In this document: in pieces, positions 28,875 to 37,139 of the stretch
How the letters are laid out: every line of letters starts with the position of its first letter
How positions within the stretch are numbered: the first letter of the stretch is position 1
NCBI RefSeq assembly: GCF_023806465.1
Contig: NZ_JAMSLS010000005.1
Coordinates: 1-64,000, forward strand
Length of the DNA stretch: 64,000 nucleotides
Reading direction: 5' to 3'
From: Thermomicrobium sp. CFH 73360
Lineage (GTDB): Bacteria > Chloroflexota > Chloroflexia > Thermomicrobiales > Thermomicrobiaceae
Notes under the pieces: generated by a model
What the model saw: only the letters and a program-made list of their open reading frames with translations
Databases searched by the model: none
What the model was told of the DNA's origin: nothing
Made by a program: the position numbers and the translations under genes

Positions 28875-29750
28875 TCAGGCATTCGCCTGAGCGCGTTCCA
28901 GAGCCCGGCGCAAGGCGCGCAGCGTCATCGTCCGAGCAACTGCACGCTTATAGTCCGCTGGCCCGCGCAAGTCGCTGACTGGATCGGTCGCCTGGGCCGC
29001 CAGTTCCGCAGCATGTCGGAAGAGTTCCTCGCTTGGTTGCTGGCCAAGCAGCGCACGCTCCGCATCGAGTGCCCGCAATGGCTTGTACGCCAGATTCGTA
29101 AGCCCGATGCCGGCCTGCGTGATCCGCCCCGCTTCGTCAAGCGCGAGGAACACCGCTGCCGCGGCGATCGCATAGTCGCCGACCTTGCGCTCAAACTTGA
29201 GATATGCTCCGCCCGATCGCGGCGGTGGGGCCGGGATGCGAATCTCCGTCAAGAGTTCGTCCGGTTGGAGCGCAGTCACGAACGTGTCAACGAAGAAGTC
29301 ATCGATTGGGATAATACGCTCTCCGTTCGGTCCACGCGCGACCACCTGCGCGCGCAGCGCGAGCATCGTTGCCGGATGGTCATTCGCTGGATCGCCATGG
29401 GCCAAGTTACCACCGACTGTCGCGAGATTGCGGACCAGCGGGTCCGCGATCACTTCAGCCGTGTCGTGCAGGATGGGATAGCGTTGACGCACAAGCGACG
29501 AGCGCTCGAGCGTGGACTCCCGCACCAGTGCACCGAGATGGAGCATCCCGTCGCGCTCCTCAATGAAGTCGAGTCCAGGAATCGCATTGATATCAAGAAG
29601 ATAAGTCGGCTCAGCAAGCCGAAACTTCATCATCGGGATCAGACTCTGCCCCCCACTCAAAATCTTCGCATCGGTTCCCAGTTGGGAGAGCAGTGCAACA
29701 GCCTCGTCCACGGAGCGAACCCTGCGGTACCGGAATGGCCCCGGAATCAT
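28875..29750 (-). CDS. coxM: carbon-monoxide dehydrogenase medium FAD subunit
   Basis: A 291-residue FAD subunit that passes electrons from the iron-sulfur subunit towards the respiratory chain. The FAD-binding motifs are AKILSGGQSLIPMMK (residues about 29-43) and ATVGGNLAHGDPANDHPA (about 110-127). The C-terminal CO dehydrogenase flavoprotein domain follows. The start ATG at 29750 follows AAAGGAG with seven-base spacing; the frame continues upstream without similarity. First gene of the operon. Confidence 0.95.
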   Translation of the reverse strand: MIPGPFRYRRVRSVDEAVALLSQLGTDAKILSGGQSLIPMMKFRLAEPTYLLDINAIPGLDFIEERDGMLHLGALVRESTLERSSLVRQRYPILHDTAEVIADPLVRNLATVGGNLAHGDPANDHPATMLALRAQVVARGPNGERIIPIDDFFVDTFVTALQPDELLTEIRIPAPPPRSGGAYLKFERKVGDYAIAAAAVFLALDEAGRITQAGIGLTNLAYKPLRALDAERALLGQQPSEELFRHAAELAAQATDPVSDLRGPADYKRAVARTMTLRALRRALERAQANA

Positions 29751-30187
29751 CGTTCGGCTCCTTTCGTTCCGGATCGATCGCCGTGTCCTCGCGCTCCCGA
29801 GCGCAGCCACCAGCTGGGCCGACAGATGATCGGCCAGCGTACTAGAGACGCACGAACCTTTAGGGCTCGGCCACAACTGTGTTACTGGGTTCCTCTCCTC
29901 ACAAGAGGAGTGTAACAGGCAGGCGCCGAGTGGGGAAACAGTCCGATCAGTGGTCTTCTCACCCTCCGTTCGGAGGGTAAGATCACCGGATCGGAGGAGG
30001 TCAGCGTCTCAAGGCGCAGGGTGAGGACGCATAAGTGTACTAGCCCTCTTGGTGTCTCGTGTCGAATCTTCCTCTTTCCGCGTGCGACACAGTGCCTGAC
30101 GATACCGGTCATCACCAGCGCTGGCGCGCAACACAGCGAGAATCACACAATGAGGCGGTGATCCTACCCACCGCACCTAGCGTCCGC
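29751..30187. promoter_or_regulatory. cox operon upstream region with a strong hairpin
   Basis: About 440 bases separate coxM from the S9 peptidase stop. Within it, 29961-29978 forms a perfect 8-bp inverted repeat (ACCCTCCG and CGGAGGGT) around TT, extendable by flanking TCT/AGA, likely a terminator for the upstream peptidase gene. A second small inverted repeat (CTCCTC, GAGGAG) lies near 29892-29910. The cox promoter should be here; I cannot place its boxes with confidence. Confidence 0.45.
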
Positions 30188-32185
30188 TTACTGCGCCGCA
30201 AGCGACACCGGCGCGGCAGTTCGCTCCGGCGCTGGGAAGTCAAGATGCTCTGCGAACCAGGCAAGAATGCGCGTCAAGAGGTCGCGCTGATGCTGCCGCT
30301 CTTCAAACCCGTGCTTCTCTCGGGGATAGGTGACCAGGGTGGCCGGCTTCCCGAGCAACTGCAGCGCTCGATAGAACTGGATACTCTCGCAGACACTGAC
30401 GCGCTCGTCCTCTTCACCATGCGCGATGAGTATCGGCGTCGACACGCGCGATACATAGCGGATAGGTGACCGTTCCCAGTACGGTTCCGGATCCTCAGAC
30501 GGAGTCTGCGCAAAATATGAGAGATTGGCAGAAGGAATATCACCCAAATTATTGTCGCTGATCAGATTACAGAGTCCGGCACCCATAAATGCGGCCCGAA
30601 AGCGATTCGTCTGTGTGACTGTCCAAGCGGTCAAGTAGCCTCCCCAGCTCCAACCGGAGACACCCAACCGCTGAGGATCAGCCAGGCCCTGTGCGACCAG
30701 AAAGTCCACCCCCGCGAGAACATCACGGAATTCTCCCCCGGCGACGTCACCGAAGAGCGCATTCACCCACTCCGTCCCTCGCCCGGTGCTCCCGCGCGGG
30801 TTCGGGAGCAGAACGGCACAACCGCGCGAGGCGAGTGGCTGGGCCCAGTCATGCCAAGAAGCGGCGAATTCATTGGCCCACAGGCTCGTTGGACCACCGT
30901 GGATCTGAACGACAAGCGGGTACGGGGGCTTTACTTCGCCCCGCGGCAAAACCAGCAGCCCCTGCACCTGGACGCCGGGGTCACTCTGCCACTCAATCAC
31001 GCGTACAGGGCACAGCTTGGCTTCAATCTCAGCATGAAGCTGGGTAAGACGATGAAATTCTTCAGAATCAGACCCCTTCAGTGGATCAAACTGGGATATG
31101 TCGTGCGGAGCGCGCCACCCCCACACATCCGGCACGTGCTCCCCGTCCGACCATACCCCAGCCCACCGCTCACCATCCGCACTCCCGCTTACCGGCCCGT
31201 GCCAACTCCCTTCAACCCGCGGACACAGCAACTGCCGCTCTCCGTCCCACCCCAGGCGATAAACCCGCGCGTTCACCCCTTCATACCCAACCATGACCAG
31301 CTGCTCTCCACCACGGTAGGGGCCCAGATGTTCTACCGTTCCTGGATAGCTGGGTGTAAGGCACTCCGCCTCTCCTCCATCAACACGCCGCCGAAACACA
31401 TACTCACCGTGCACCACTCGCCCAGCCGGCCCCCGATAGGCCAGCCACTCTCCGTCCGCTGACCACACGAGATCCTCTGCAAGCCCTCGCACCCGGAACA
31501 GCTCCCGGAAGCTGCCCCCCTCGACTTCTAGCTCGGCAACTGCGGTTTCCCGATTCAGGTCATCCACTCGCGGCGACCAGCTGATCGCGAGCGCCACACG
31601 CCGACTGTCCGGCGCCCACGCATACCCCCACACCTGGACCCGTTCCGGGGAGACCAGACACGCCTGCCTCGTCGCAAGGTCCAGAATCCAGAGACGCCGA
31701 TACTTCCAATTGGTATCCCAGACCCACGCATCGTCGCGCCGCTCTCGACGCTGTTTTTCTTCCTCCGTCTCCGGCTCCACCATCAGGAAGGAGAGATACC
31801 GACCATCAGGCGCCCAGCGCAGTTCGGCGATTTCACCAGATTGCTCAAAAACGCGAATCGCCTCCCCACCGTCGCGCGGCATGACGTAGACACTCGCCTT
31901 CCCGCGCTCGGCACGGTCTGAAAGGAACGCCAGAAGCCGCCCGTCTGGAGACCAGCGCGGTTGCTCGTCGTGCCACAACCTACTGGTGAACTGCCGTGGC
32001 TCACCACCATCGAACGGCACTATCCAAATACTGCTCTCCCAGTGCTCTCCCTCTCGACTCACTGGCCGCACCACGTAGGCGACAAGCCCCCCATCAGGGG
32101 ACATGTGCACGTCCGATGGCCGTCGCATTGTCACTAGTTCATCAACGGTGAGCAGATCACTCCGCATTTCCTTCTCGCCTGTCAC
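30188..32185 (-). CDS. S9 prolyl-oligopeptidase-family serine peptidase
   Basis: A 665-residue acylaminoacyl-peptidase-like enzyme. The N-terminal half is a beta-propeller of WD-like repeats (for example PDGRLLAFLSDRAERGKASVYVM, APDGRYLSFLM). The C-terminal hydrolase has the nucleophile Ser513 in VSGWSWGGYLTAW, an Asp in GEEDERVSV and the His in KHGFEER. No signal peptide. Start: GTG at 32185 has GGGAGG five bases ahead, whereas ATG at 32167 has its purine tract too close; both give a normal protein. It overlaps the MobA-like gene by 29 bases, which indicates co-translation. Confidence 0.9.
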   Translation of the reverse strand: MTGEKEMRSDLLTVDELVTMRRPSDVHMSPDGGLVAYVVRPVSREGEHWESSIWIVPFDGGEPRQFTSRLWHDEQPRWSPDGRLLAFLSDRAERGKASVYVMPRDGGEAIRVFEQSGEIAELRWAPDGRYLSFLMVEPETEEEKQRRERRDDAWVWDTNWKYRRLWILDLATRQACLVSPERVQVWGYAWAPDSRRVALAISWSPRVDDLNRETAVAELEVEGGSFRELFRVRGLAEDLVWSADGEWLAYRGPAGRVVHGEYVFRRRVDGGEAECLTPSYPGTVEHLGPYRGGEQLVMVGYEGVNARVYRLGWDGERQLLCPRVEGSWHGPVSGSADGERWAGVWSDGEHVPDVWGWRAPHDISQFDPLKGSDSEEFHRLTQLHAEIEAKLCPVRVIEWQSDPGVQVQGLLVLPRGEVKPPYPLVVQIHGGPTSLWANEFAASWHDWAQPLASRGCAVLLPNPRGSTGRGTEWVNALFGDVAGGEFRDVLAGVDFLVAQGLADPQRLGVSGWSWGGYLTAWTVTQTNRFRAAFMGAGLCNLISDNNLGDIPSANLSYFAQTPSEDPEPYWERSPIRYVSRVSTPILIAHGEEDERVSVCESIQFYRALQLLGKPATLVTYPREKHGFEERQHQRDLLTRILAWFAEHLDFPAPERTAAPVSLAAQ

Positions 32186-32858
32186 CGACCCCTCCCTTCT
32201 CACGTTCCGGCAACCGGGTAAGGAGACACCCCTCCGTGCGGGCTCGGCCCTCCCAGGCCTCCCGTACGGCACGATAGTCCTCTTCCGTATCGATGTCTCG
32301 TGGCATTGGCTCGTCGAATTCCACCCACAGCACCCGATCCCGGTACCGATCCACCAGTTTCCACGCTGCCTTCTCCCCGCGGAGGGCTACCAGTTCCCCG
32401 AACAGCTCCTTCCCAAAGACGAGCGGATGTCCCTCCCCATCCCGGTACCGCGTCGCCGCGAGCGGCGCACCTGACGCAGACCAAACCTTCACCACCTGCT
32501 CTATCGTCTCTGCCCTCAGTCCTGGTTGGTCCCCTAGGACAATCACGACGCCGTCCAGCCGAGAGTCCCCCAGTGCCGTCAACCCGCTCCGGTACGATGC
32601 AGCGCAGCCCTCATTCTCAGCCTCCGGGAGCACCACGCGCGCACAACCGAGTGACTCACCTGGCTGCACACCCAATTGCTCCGCAACCTCGAGGCGCAGA
32701 ACCACCACAACCGCCGTCAGGCTCGGCGTGCGACACACCTCGTCAATGACTGTCTCGATCAGCGTTCGGCTATCCCACGGCAAGAGCTGCTTTGGTCGGC
32801 CCAAACGCTCCGAACGGCCTCCAGCAAGGACAACTGCACCAATCCGCACAATCACCAC
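32157..32858 (-). CDS. MobA-like NTP transferase (molybdenum cofactor cytidylyl/guanylyltransferase family)
   Basis: A 233-residue nucleotidyltransferase. The N-terminus GAVVLAGGRSERLGRPKQLLPW is the diagnostic NTP-binding motif, and VIVLGDQPGLRAETIEQV is the second conserved block. The layout fits MocA/MobA-type enzymes that attach CMP or GMP to molybdopterin. CO dehydrogenase needs molybdopterin cytosine dinucleotide, and a cox operon lies 2.4 kb downstream, so a MocA role is attractive but inferred. Several in-frame GTG codons could start it; the first is four bases after the response-regulator stop. Confidence 0.82.
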   Translation of the reverse strand: MVIVRIGAVVLAGGRSERLGRPKQLLPWDSRTLIETVIDEVCRTPSLTAVVVVLRLEVAEQLGVQPGESLGCARVVLPEAENEGCAASYRSGLTALGDSRLDGVVIVLGDQPGLRAETIEQVVKVWSASGAPLAATRYRDGEGHPLVFGKELFGELVALRGEKAAWKLVDRYRDRVLWVEFDEPMPRDIDTEEDYRAVREAWEGRARTEGCLLTRLPEREKGGVGDRREGNAE

Positions 32859-32862
32859 ACCT

Positions 32863-33504
32863 TTAGCTCAGCCAACCACGCCGGTTCGCGATCATCACCG
32901 CCTCGAGGCGATTCCGAGCTCCCAAGCGGCGCAACACCTCTTGGACGTATCCTTTCACAGTGTTCTCGCTCAGGAATAACCGTTCAGCAATCTCGCGGTT
33001 GGAAAGCCCTTGCGCCATCAGACGCAACACTGAGAACTGGTGCGGCGAGAGGGGTACCTCGCTCGGAGTTTCACGGCTTCGTAGCCGTTCGATGACAGCT
33101 GTCGCCACGCGCGGATCGAGCACTGCCTCGCCGCGAGCGATCGCCTTGAGGCTCTCCTTTAAGTCAAAGTGCACAATATCCTTCAAAACGTACCCTTGTG
33201 CCCCTGACACCAGACACCGGTAAACCAGTTCGTCCTCACCAAAGGCGCTCAAGATCAGGATGCGCACGCCGGGAACGCGTTCTCGAATGAGACGGCACAC
33301 GTCATCACCCTGCATCGAAGGCAAGCGCACGTCGACGATCACGACGTCAGGCCGCAGCGTATCCACCATCGCCACTCCGCTCGGCCCATCCGCCGCCTCG
33401 CCGACGACCTCGAACTCTGGGTCTCCTTCCAGGATATGCTTGACCCCGCTGCGCACAATCTCGTGATCGTCAATGATCGCGATGCGGAGCGGTCTCTCCT
33501 TCAT
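32863..33504 (-). CDS. NarL/LuxR-type response regulator
   Basis: A 213-residue two-component regulator. The receiver domain (1-125) has IIDDHE acidic residues, phospho-acceptor Asp58 in VIVDVRLPS, and Lys in VLKDI. The C-terminal LuxR-type helix-turn-helix reads LSPHQFSVLRLMAQGLSNREIAERLFLSENTVKGYV. It starts ten bases after the kinase gene stop and is followed within four bases by the MobA-like gene. It probably controls its own operon or the neighbouring CO oxidation genes; the target is unknown. Confidence 0.93.
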   Translation of the reverse strand: MKERPLRIAIIDDHEIVRSGVKHILEGDPEFEVVGEAADGPSGVAMVDTLRPDVVIVDVRLPSMQGDDVCRLIRERVPGVRILILSAFGEDELVYRCLVSGAQGYVLKDIVHFDLKESLKAIARGEAVLDPRVATAVIERLRSRETPSEVPLSPHQFSVLRLMAQGLSNREIAERLFLSENTVKGYVQEVLRRLGARNRLEAVMIANRRGWLS

Positions 33505-33514
33505 GTTTGCTCAC

Positions 33515-34753
33515 CTACCATCGTGGTTCCGCCGGTATCACCACCCGGACCACAAAACCACCGTCTTCACCGTTTTGCAGGTGCAGCTCACCCCCCACTG
33601 ACTCAGCCCGGCGCCGCATCGATCGTAGCCCCACATGCCCAAGCTGATTGGCGCATTGGGTGAGCAACGTTGGGGGCACGCCTCGTCCGTTGTCCTGGAC
33701 CACCAGCGTCACCGTGTGGTCAGTGAAGTGCAGGCTCAAGATCGCCAGATCCGCTTCGGAATGACGCCGGACATTGGTGAGTGCCTCGCTCGCGATCAGG
33801 AGGATCGTATCCTCCAGAGTGTGTGGGAGACGTCGCGGCTTCCCTTCGAGGACCAGCTCGACCTGCAACTCCTCGCTCCGGTACGCCTCCACAAGCCGCC
33901 GGAGCTCTTCGACCAGTTCCCGCCCACTCTCCGGGAACTCCGCCAGGTCGTACACCACCCGGCGCACTTCGGCCGCTCCGCGGGCCGCGAGCTCGCGGAT
34001 ACGATCGAGGCTCCGTCGCACAGGCTCTGGTACACCTGGCTGCTCGCGACACCAAGTCGCCTCGATCCCGATTCCGAACATCATCTGTGCCACCCGGTCA
34101 TGGAGTTCCGCTGCGATCCGGTTGCGCTCCTGGTGGAGCAGCGCTTCCACCCGAGCTGCATCGAGCCGCGCGTGCAGCTGTTGGAGATCCGCGATCATTT
34201 GCCGTTGCCGCTCGTAGAGACGCGCATTTTCGATCGCAACCGCTACTTGATTCGCGAAGGTACTCAAAAGACGCTCGTGCCCTGCATCGTATCCACCCGG
34301 ACGATTGGCAACCCCAATCATTCCGATCGTCTGCTCCCGCACTCTCAGCGGTACGCCAAGAAACGTCTCTACCGGCGGATGACCGCGCGGTGCGCCACGA
34401 TGCAACGGATCGTTCCGTACATCGTTGGAAATATTCGGCCGGCCTTCGAGGATCACGATGCCGAAGATCGTTCGCCGAATCGGAATTTTCCGAAATCGCT
34501 CATAAAAATCTGGTCGATCTGGCACGAAGCCGCGGATTGCGGCCACATCCATCGTCTCGGGTCCGTCGACGAGCCCCACAAAGCCGAAGGTGGACGCGGT
34601 CAGTGCCAAGCAATACTCGAGCGCCCGGTCCATGACTGCGCCGAGCTCCCGCAATCCGGCAATTTCGACCGAGATGGCGTAGAGCGACTCCAGTTGCGCT
34701 TGCCAATCGTCACGGTCGGCCAGGGGGACTCGACCCTGCGAGCGCTCGATCAT
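33515..34753 (-). CDS. GAF-domain sensor histidine kinase (NarX/DegS type)
   Basis: A 412-residue soluble kinase without transmembrane segments. A GAF sensor domain spans about 20-185 (LTASTFGFVGLVDG, FLGVPLRVREQTIGMIGVANRPGGY), a HisKA_3 dimerisation domain about 205-275 has the phospho-acceptor His218 in ERNRIAAELHDRVAQ, and the ATPase domain is about 300-408 (SEALTNVRRHSEA, VQDNGRGVPP). The GAF domain suggests sensing of a soluble ligand or gas inside the cell. The start ATG follows GGAGGTGG. First gene of an operon with the cognate regulator. Confidence 0.92.
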   Translation of the reverse strand: MIERSQGRVPLADRDDWQAQLESLYAISVEIAGLRELGAVMDRALEYCLALTASTFGFVGLVDGPETMDVAAIRGFVPDRPDFYERFRKIPIRRTIFGIVILEGRPNISNDVRNDPLHRGAPRGHPPVETFLGVPLRVREQTIGMIGVANRPGGYDAGHERLLSTFANQVAVAIENARLYERQRQMIADLQQLHARLDAARVEALLHQERNRIAAELHDRVAQMMFGIGIEATWCREQPGVPEPVRRSLDRIRELAARGAAEVRRVVYDLAEFPESGRELVEELRRLVEAYRSEELQVELVLEGKPRRLPHTLEDTILLIASEALTNVRRHSEADLAILSLHFTDHTVTLVVQDNGRGVPPTLLTQCANQLGHVGLRSMRRRAESVGGELHLQNGEDGGFVVRVVIPAEPRW

Positions 34754-34872
34754 TGGCCACCTCCAGCACCCCGCAGTGTACCATGAGGTCGGCGAAATGC
34801 TGCCGTGCTCCGGACATTACTTGCGGAACACGCTGCGCAGTGAGATGCGCGGGACGGGAAGGGAGTTGGGAT

Positions 34873-36018
34873 ATGTCCGCACGCGATTGGCTCCACGAGC
34901 GGCTAGCCGATCGACCTCTCTTCGATCACTCCTGCACCCCGCCCCAGCGGCTTGCTTCCCGCATCCCTGCCGGATATTTCCACCGTTGCTTCCTGCCTGA
35001 CGCTCTGCCGGACGCACAGCGCTCGGCTCCTTTTACGCTTCCCTATCGCCTCGCACTTCGCTGGCTCGCTGAACTCCTTGGTTGCGACCCAACCGAACAA
35101 GCTGTCCTTGCCGCCCGTGCTGAACGCTCTCTTGATGAGTACGAACGGGTCCTCGCGGATGACGCGCGCCTTGGCCCTTGTTGTGCCATCGTTGCCGAAG
35201 ACGAAATGACCCGCTCCCCTACCGAGTGGGCAGCGATCATCCAACGCCCCGTCGGATCTCTCGTTCCGATCGAGTCGCTTGCCGAACGGCTCCTCCCGCA
35301 CTGCTCCTCCTGGGACGAACTCCGTACCCTTTTCGCGCAATCCCTCGCCGAGGCAGTCGGTCGCGGCGCGCTCGGCTTTGTCAGCGACTTCCCGCAGCGA
35401 ACGTCGCTCGCCATCCAGCCGGTGGATGTCGCCACGGCCGACCGCTCGTTTCACGAAGTCCGCGCCGAGATCGACGCCGGTTCATTTGGGCAGCTGCAGC
35501 ATCGGAGACTCCTCTCCGCACTGTTCTGGGTCGCGCTCGAGGTCGCCGCAGAACTGAGCCTTCCCTTCCAGATTCTTCTGGCTCAGGGATCAGCCCGAGA
35601 TCCCCACGCAGACGATCCGTCGCTCTTTCAGATCGTTCTCGATGAACCACGCTATCAGCACGTCCCGCTTGTCTTCGTGAGTGCCGTTCGCCTGCATCCG
35701 CACGCACTCGTCCTCGCCCGCCGCTATCCGCACCTGTACCTTGATCCTGGTCCAGCATTCTTGAGCCGTCCTAGCGAGGCACCTGTGCTGCTGCGCGAAC
35801 TCCTCGCGAGTGTCCCCACGACCAAGCTGCTCGCCTCTACGGGTGGCCAGTTCCTTCCAGAGCGCCAATGGTTCGTCGCGCGGATCTGGCGCCACGCGAT
35901 CGTCCGTGCCTTCGGCGCATTGATCGATGAGGGGCTCTTAACGCTCGCCGACGCTGAGACGGATGCCACCTTGCTCCTTTACGGGAATGCCCAGCGCATC
36001 TATCGTTTCCCATCGTAG
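34873..36018 (+). CDS. amidohydrolase-family protein
   Basis: A 381-residue protein resembling amidohydrolase_2-type TIM-barrel enzymes. The C-terminal half is most typical: LYLDPGPAFLS, KLLASTGGQFLPERQWFVARIWRHAIVRAFGALID and the closing YGNAQRIYRF. Near the N-terminus, where these enzymes usually have a metal-binding HxH, the sequence is FDHSCTPP, so the second His is replaced by Cys. That may mean altered metal use or loss of activity. The start ATG at 34873 follows GGGAG. The gene is followed 16 bases later by an M24 peptidase, probably as an operon. Confidence 0.7.
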   Translation: MSARDWLHERLADRPLFDHSCTPPQRLASRIPAGYFHRCFLPDALPDAQRSAPFTLPYRLALRWLAELLGCDPTEQAVLAARAERSLDEYERVLADDARLGPCCAIVAEDEMTRSPTEWAAIIQRPVGSLVPIESLAERLLPHCSSWDELRTLFAQSLAEAVGRGALGFVSDFPQRTSLAIQPVDVATADRSFHEVRAEIDAGSFGQLQHRRLLSALFWVALEVAAELSLPFQILLAQGSARDPHADDPSLFQIVLDEPRYQHVPLVFVSAVRLHPHALVLARRYPHLYLDPGPAFLSRPSEAPVLLRELLASVPTTKLLASTGGQFLPERQWFVARIWRHAIVRAFGALIDEGLLTLADAETDATLLLYGNAQRIYRFPS

Positions 36019-36034
36019 AAGCAGGGGGTCATGT

Positions 36035-37135
36035 ATGCGCACTGAACTTGAGCACCGGCTCGCCCGCTCACGCTCGCTCCTTGCCGAGCATGGCATCGAT
36101 GCCGCGCTCATCGGTCCCTCCGCAGACTTCCGGTATCTCACTGGGCAACCAGCAAGCCCGAGTGAGCGACTGCTCGCGCTCGTGCTTCCCTGCGACGGTG
36201 AGCCGGTTCTCGTCGTTCCAGAACTCGAAGCGCCACGATTCGCAGAGGTGGGTGTTGGCACCGTACTGCGTTGGAAGGACGGCGAAGATCCTCTTCAACT
36301 TCTCGCGTCTCAGCTCGAACGATTCGCTGCGCACACAATCGGCATCAACGATGAGTTTTGGGCCGCATTTCTCCTCCCTCTTCAGGAGCAGCTGCCGAAT
36401 CGCCGCTTCGTCCGTGTCAGCCCTCTGCTCCAGACCCTCCGCATCGTCAAGAGCCCTGCTGAACTGGTCCTCCTCCGCGAGGCCGTCGCTCGCGTCGACG
36501 CCGCCTGGGCACGCTTCTGCGCGAGCGAGCAGCTCGTCGGGAGAACAGAACAGCAGATCGCGTGGCGTCTGACCGAACGGCTACTCGAAGCGGGACTTGA
36601 CCACGTCGAATTCTGTATCGTCGCCAGCGGCCCGAACGCCGCCTCACCGCACCATTCGACCAGTGATCGCATCGTCCAACCTGGTGATCCTGTGGTCATC
36701 GACATTGGAGGTCCATACCAAGGCTACTACGCAGACATGACGCGGACGCCGGTCGCTGGTTCGCTCCGCGACCCCGATTTCGCAGCCGCGTACGAGGCCG
36801 TGCTTGAAGCACAACAGGCTGCCTTCGCAGCCATGCGTCCTGGCGTGCCCTGCGAGGAGATCGACCAGATCGCCCGTGAGGTGCTCGCCCAACACGGCCT
36901 CGCCGAAGCGTTCATTCACCGCCTCGGGCATGGACTGGGGCTCAGCGTTCACGAGCCTCCGTATCTCGTCCAAGGCAACCGGGACATGCTGCAGCCCGGG
37001 ATGGTCGTGACCGACGAGCCCGGCGTCTACTTTCCAAACCGCTGGGGACTCCGCATTGAAGACGTCGTTATCATCACAGAAGAAGGCGCAGAGCGACTTA
37101 CCGCCTCTCCCCATGAGTTGCTTGAGCTGCCGTGA
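36035..37135 (+). CDS. Xaa-Pro aminopeptidase-like M24 peptidase
   Basis: A 366-residue pita-bread metallopeptidase. The N-terminal creatinase-like domain (1-140) is followed by the M24 catalytic domain. The five metal ligands are visible: Asp in VVIDIGGPYQ, Asp in YYADMTRTP, His in RLGHGLGLSVHEPP, Glu in VTDEPGVYF and Glu in LRIEDVV. It removes N-terminal residues before proline. The start ATG at 36035 follows AGGGGGT. It probably shares a transcript with the preceding amidohydrolase gene. Confidence 0.92.
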   Translation: MRTELEHRLARSRSLLAEHGIDAALIGPSADFRYLTGQPASPSERLLALVLPCDGEPVLVVPELEAPRFAEVGVGTVLRWKDGEDPLQLLASQLERFAAHTIGINDEFWAAFLLPLQEQLPNRRFVRVSPLLQTLRIVKSPAELVLLREAVARVDAAWARFCASEQLVGRTEQQIAWRLTERLLEAGLDHVEFCIVASGPNAASPHHSTSDRIVQPGDPVVIDIGGPYQGYYADMTRTPVAGSLRDPDFAAAYEAVLEAQQAAFAAMRPGVPCEEIDQIAREVLAQHGLAEAFIHRLGHGLGLSVHEPPYLVQGNRDMLQPGMVVTDEPGVYFPNRWGLRIEDVVIITEEGAERLTASPHELLELP

Positions 37136-37139
37136 CACA

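Noticed and set aside
28278-29915. 545-codon plus-strand frame opposite coxS/coxM
   Set aside because: A shadow of the CO dehydrogenase genes, with no family similarity.
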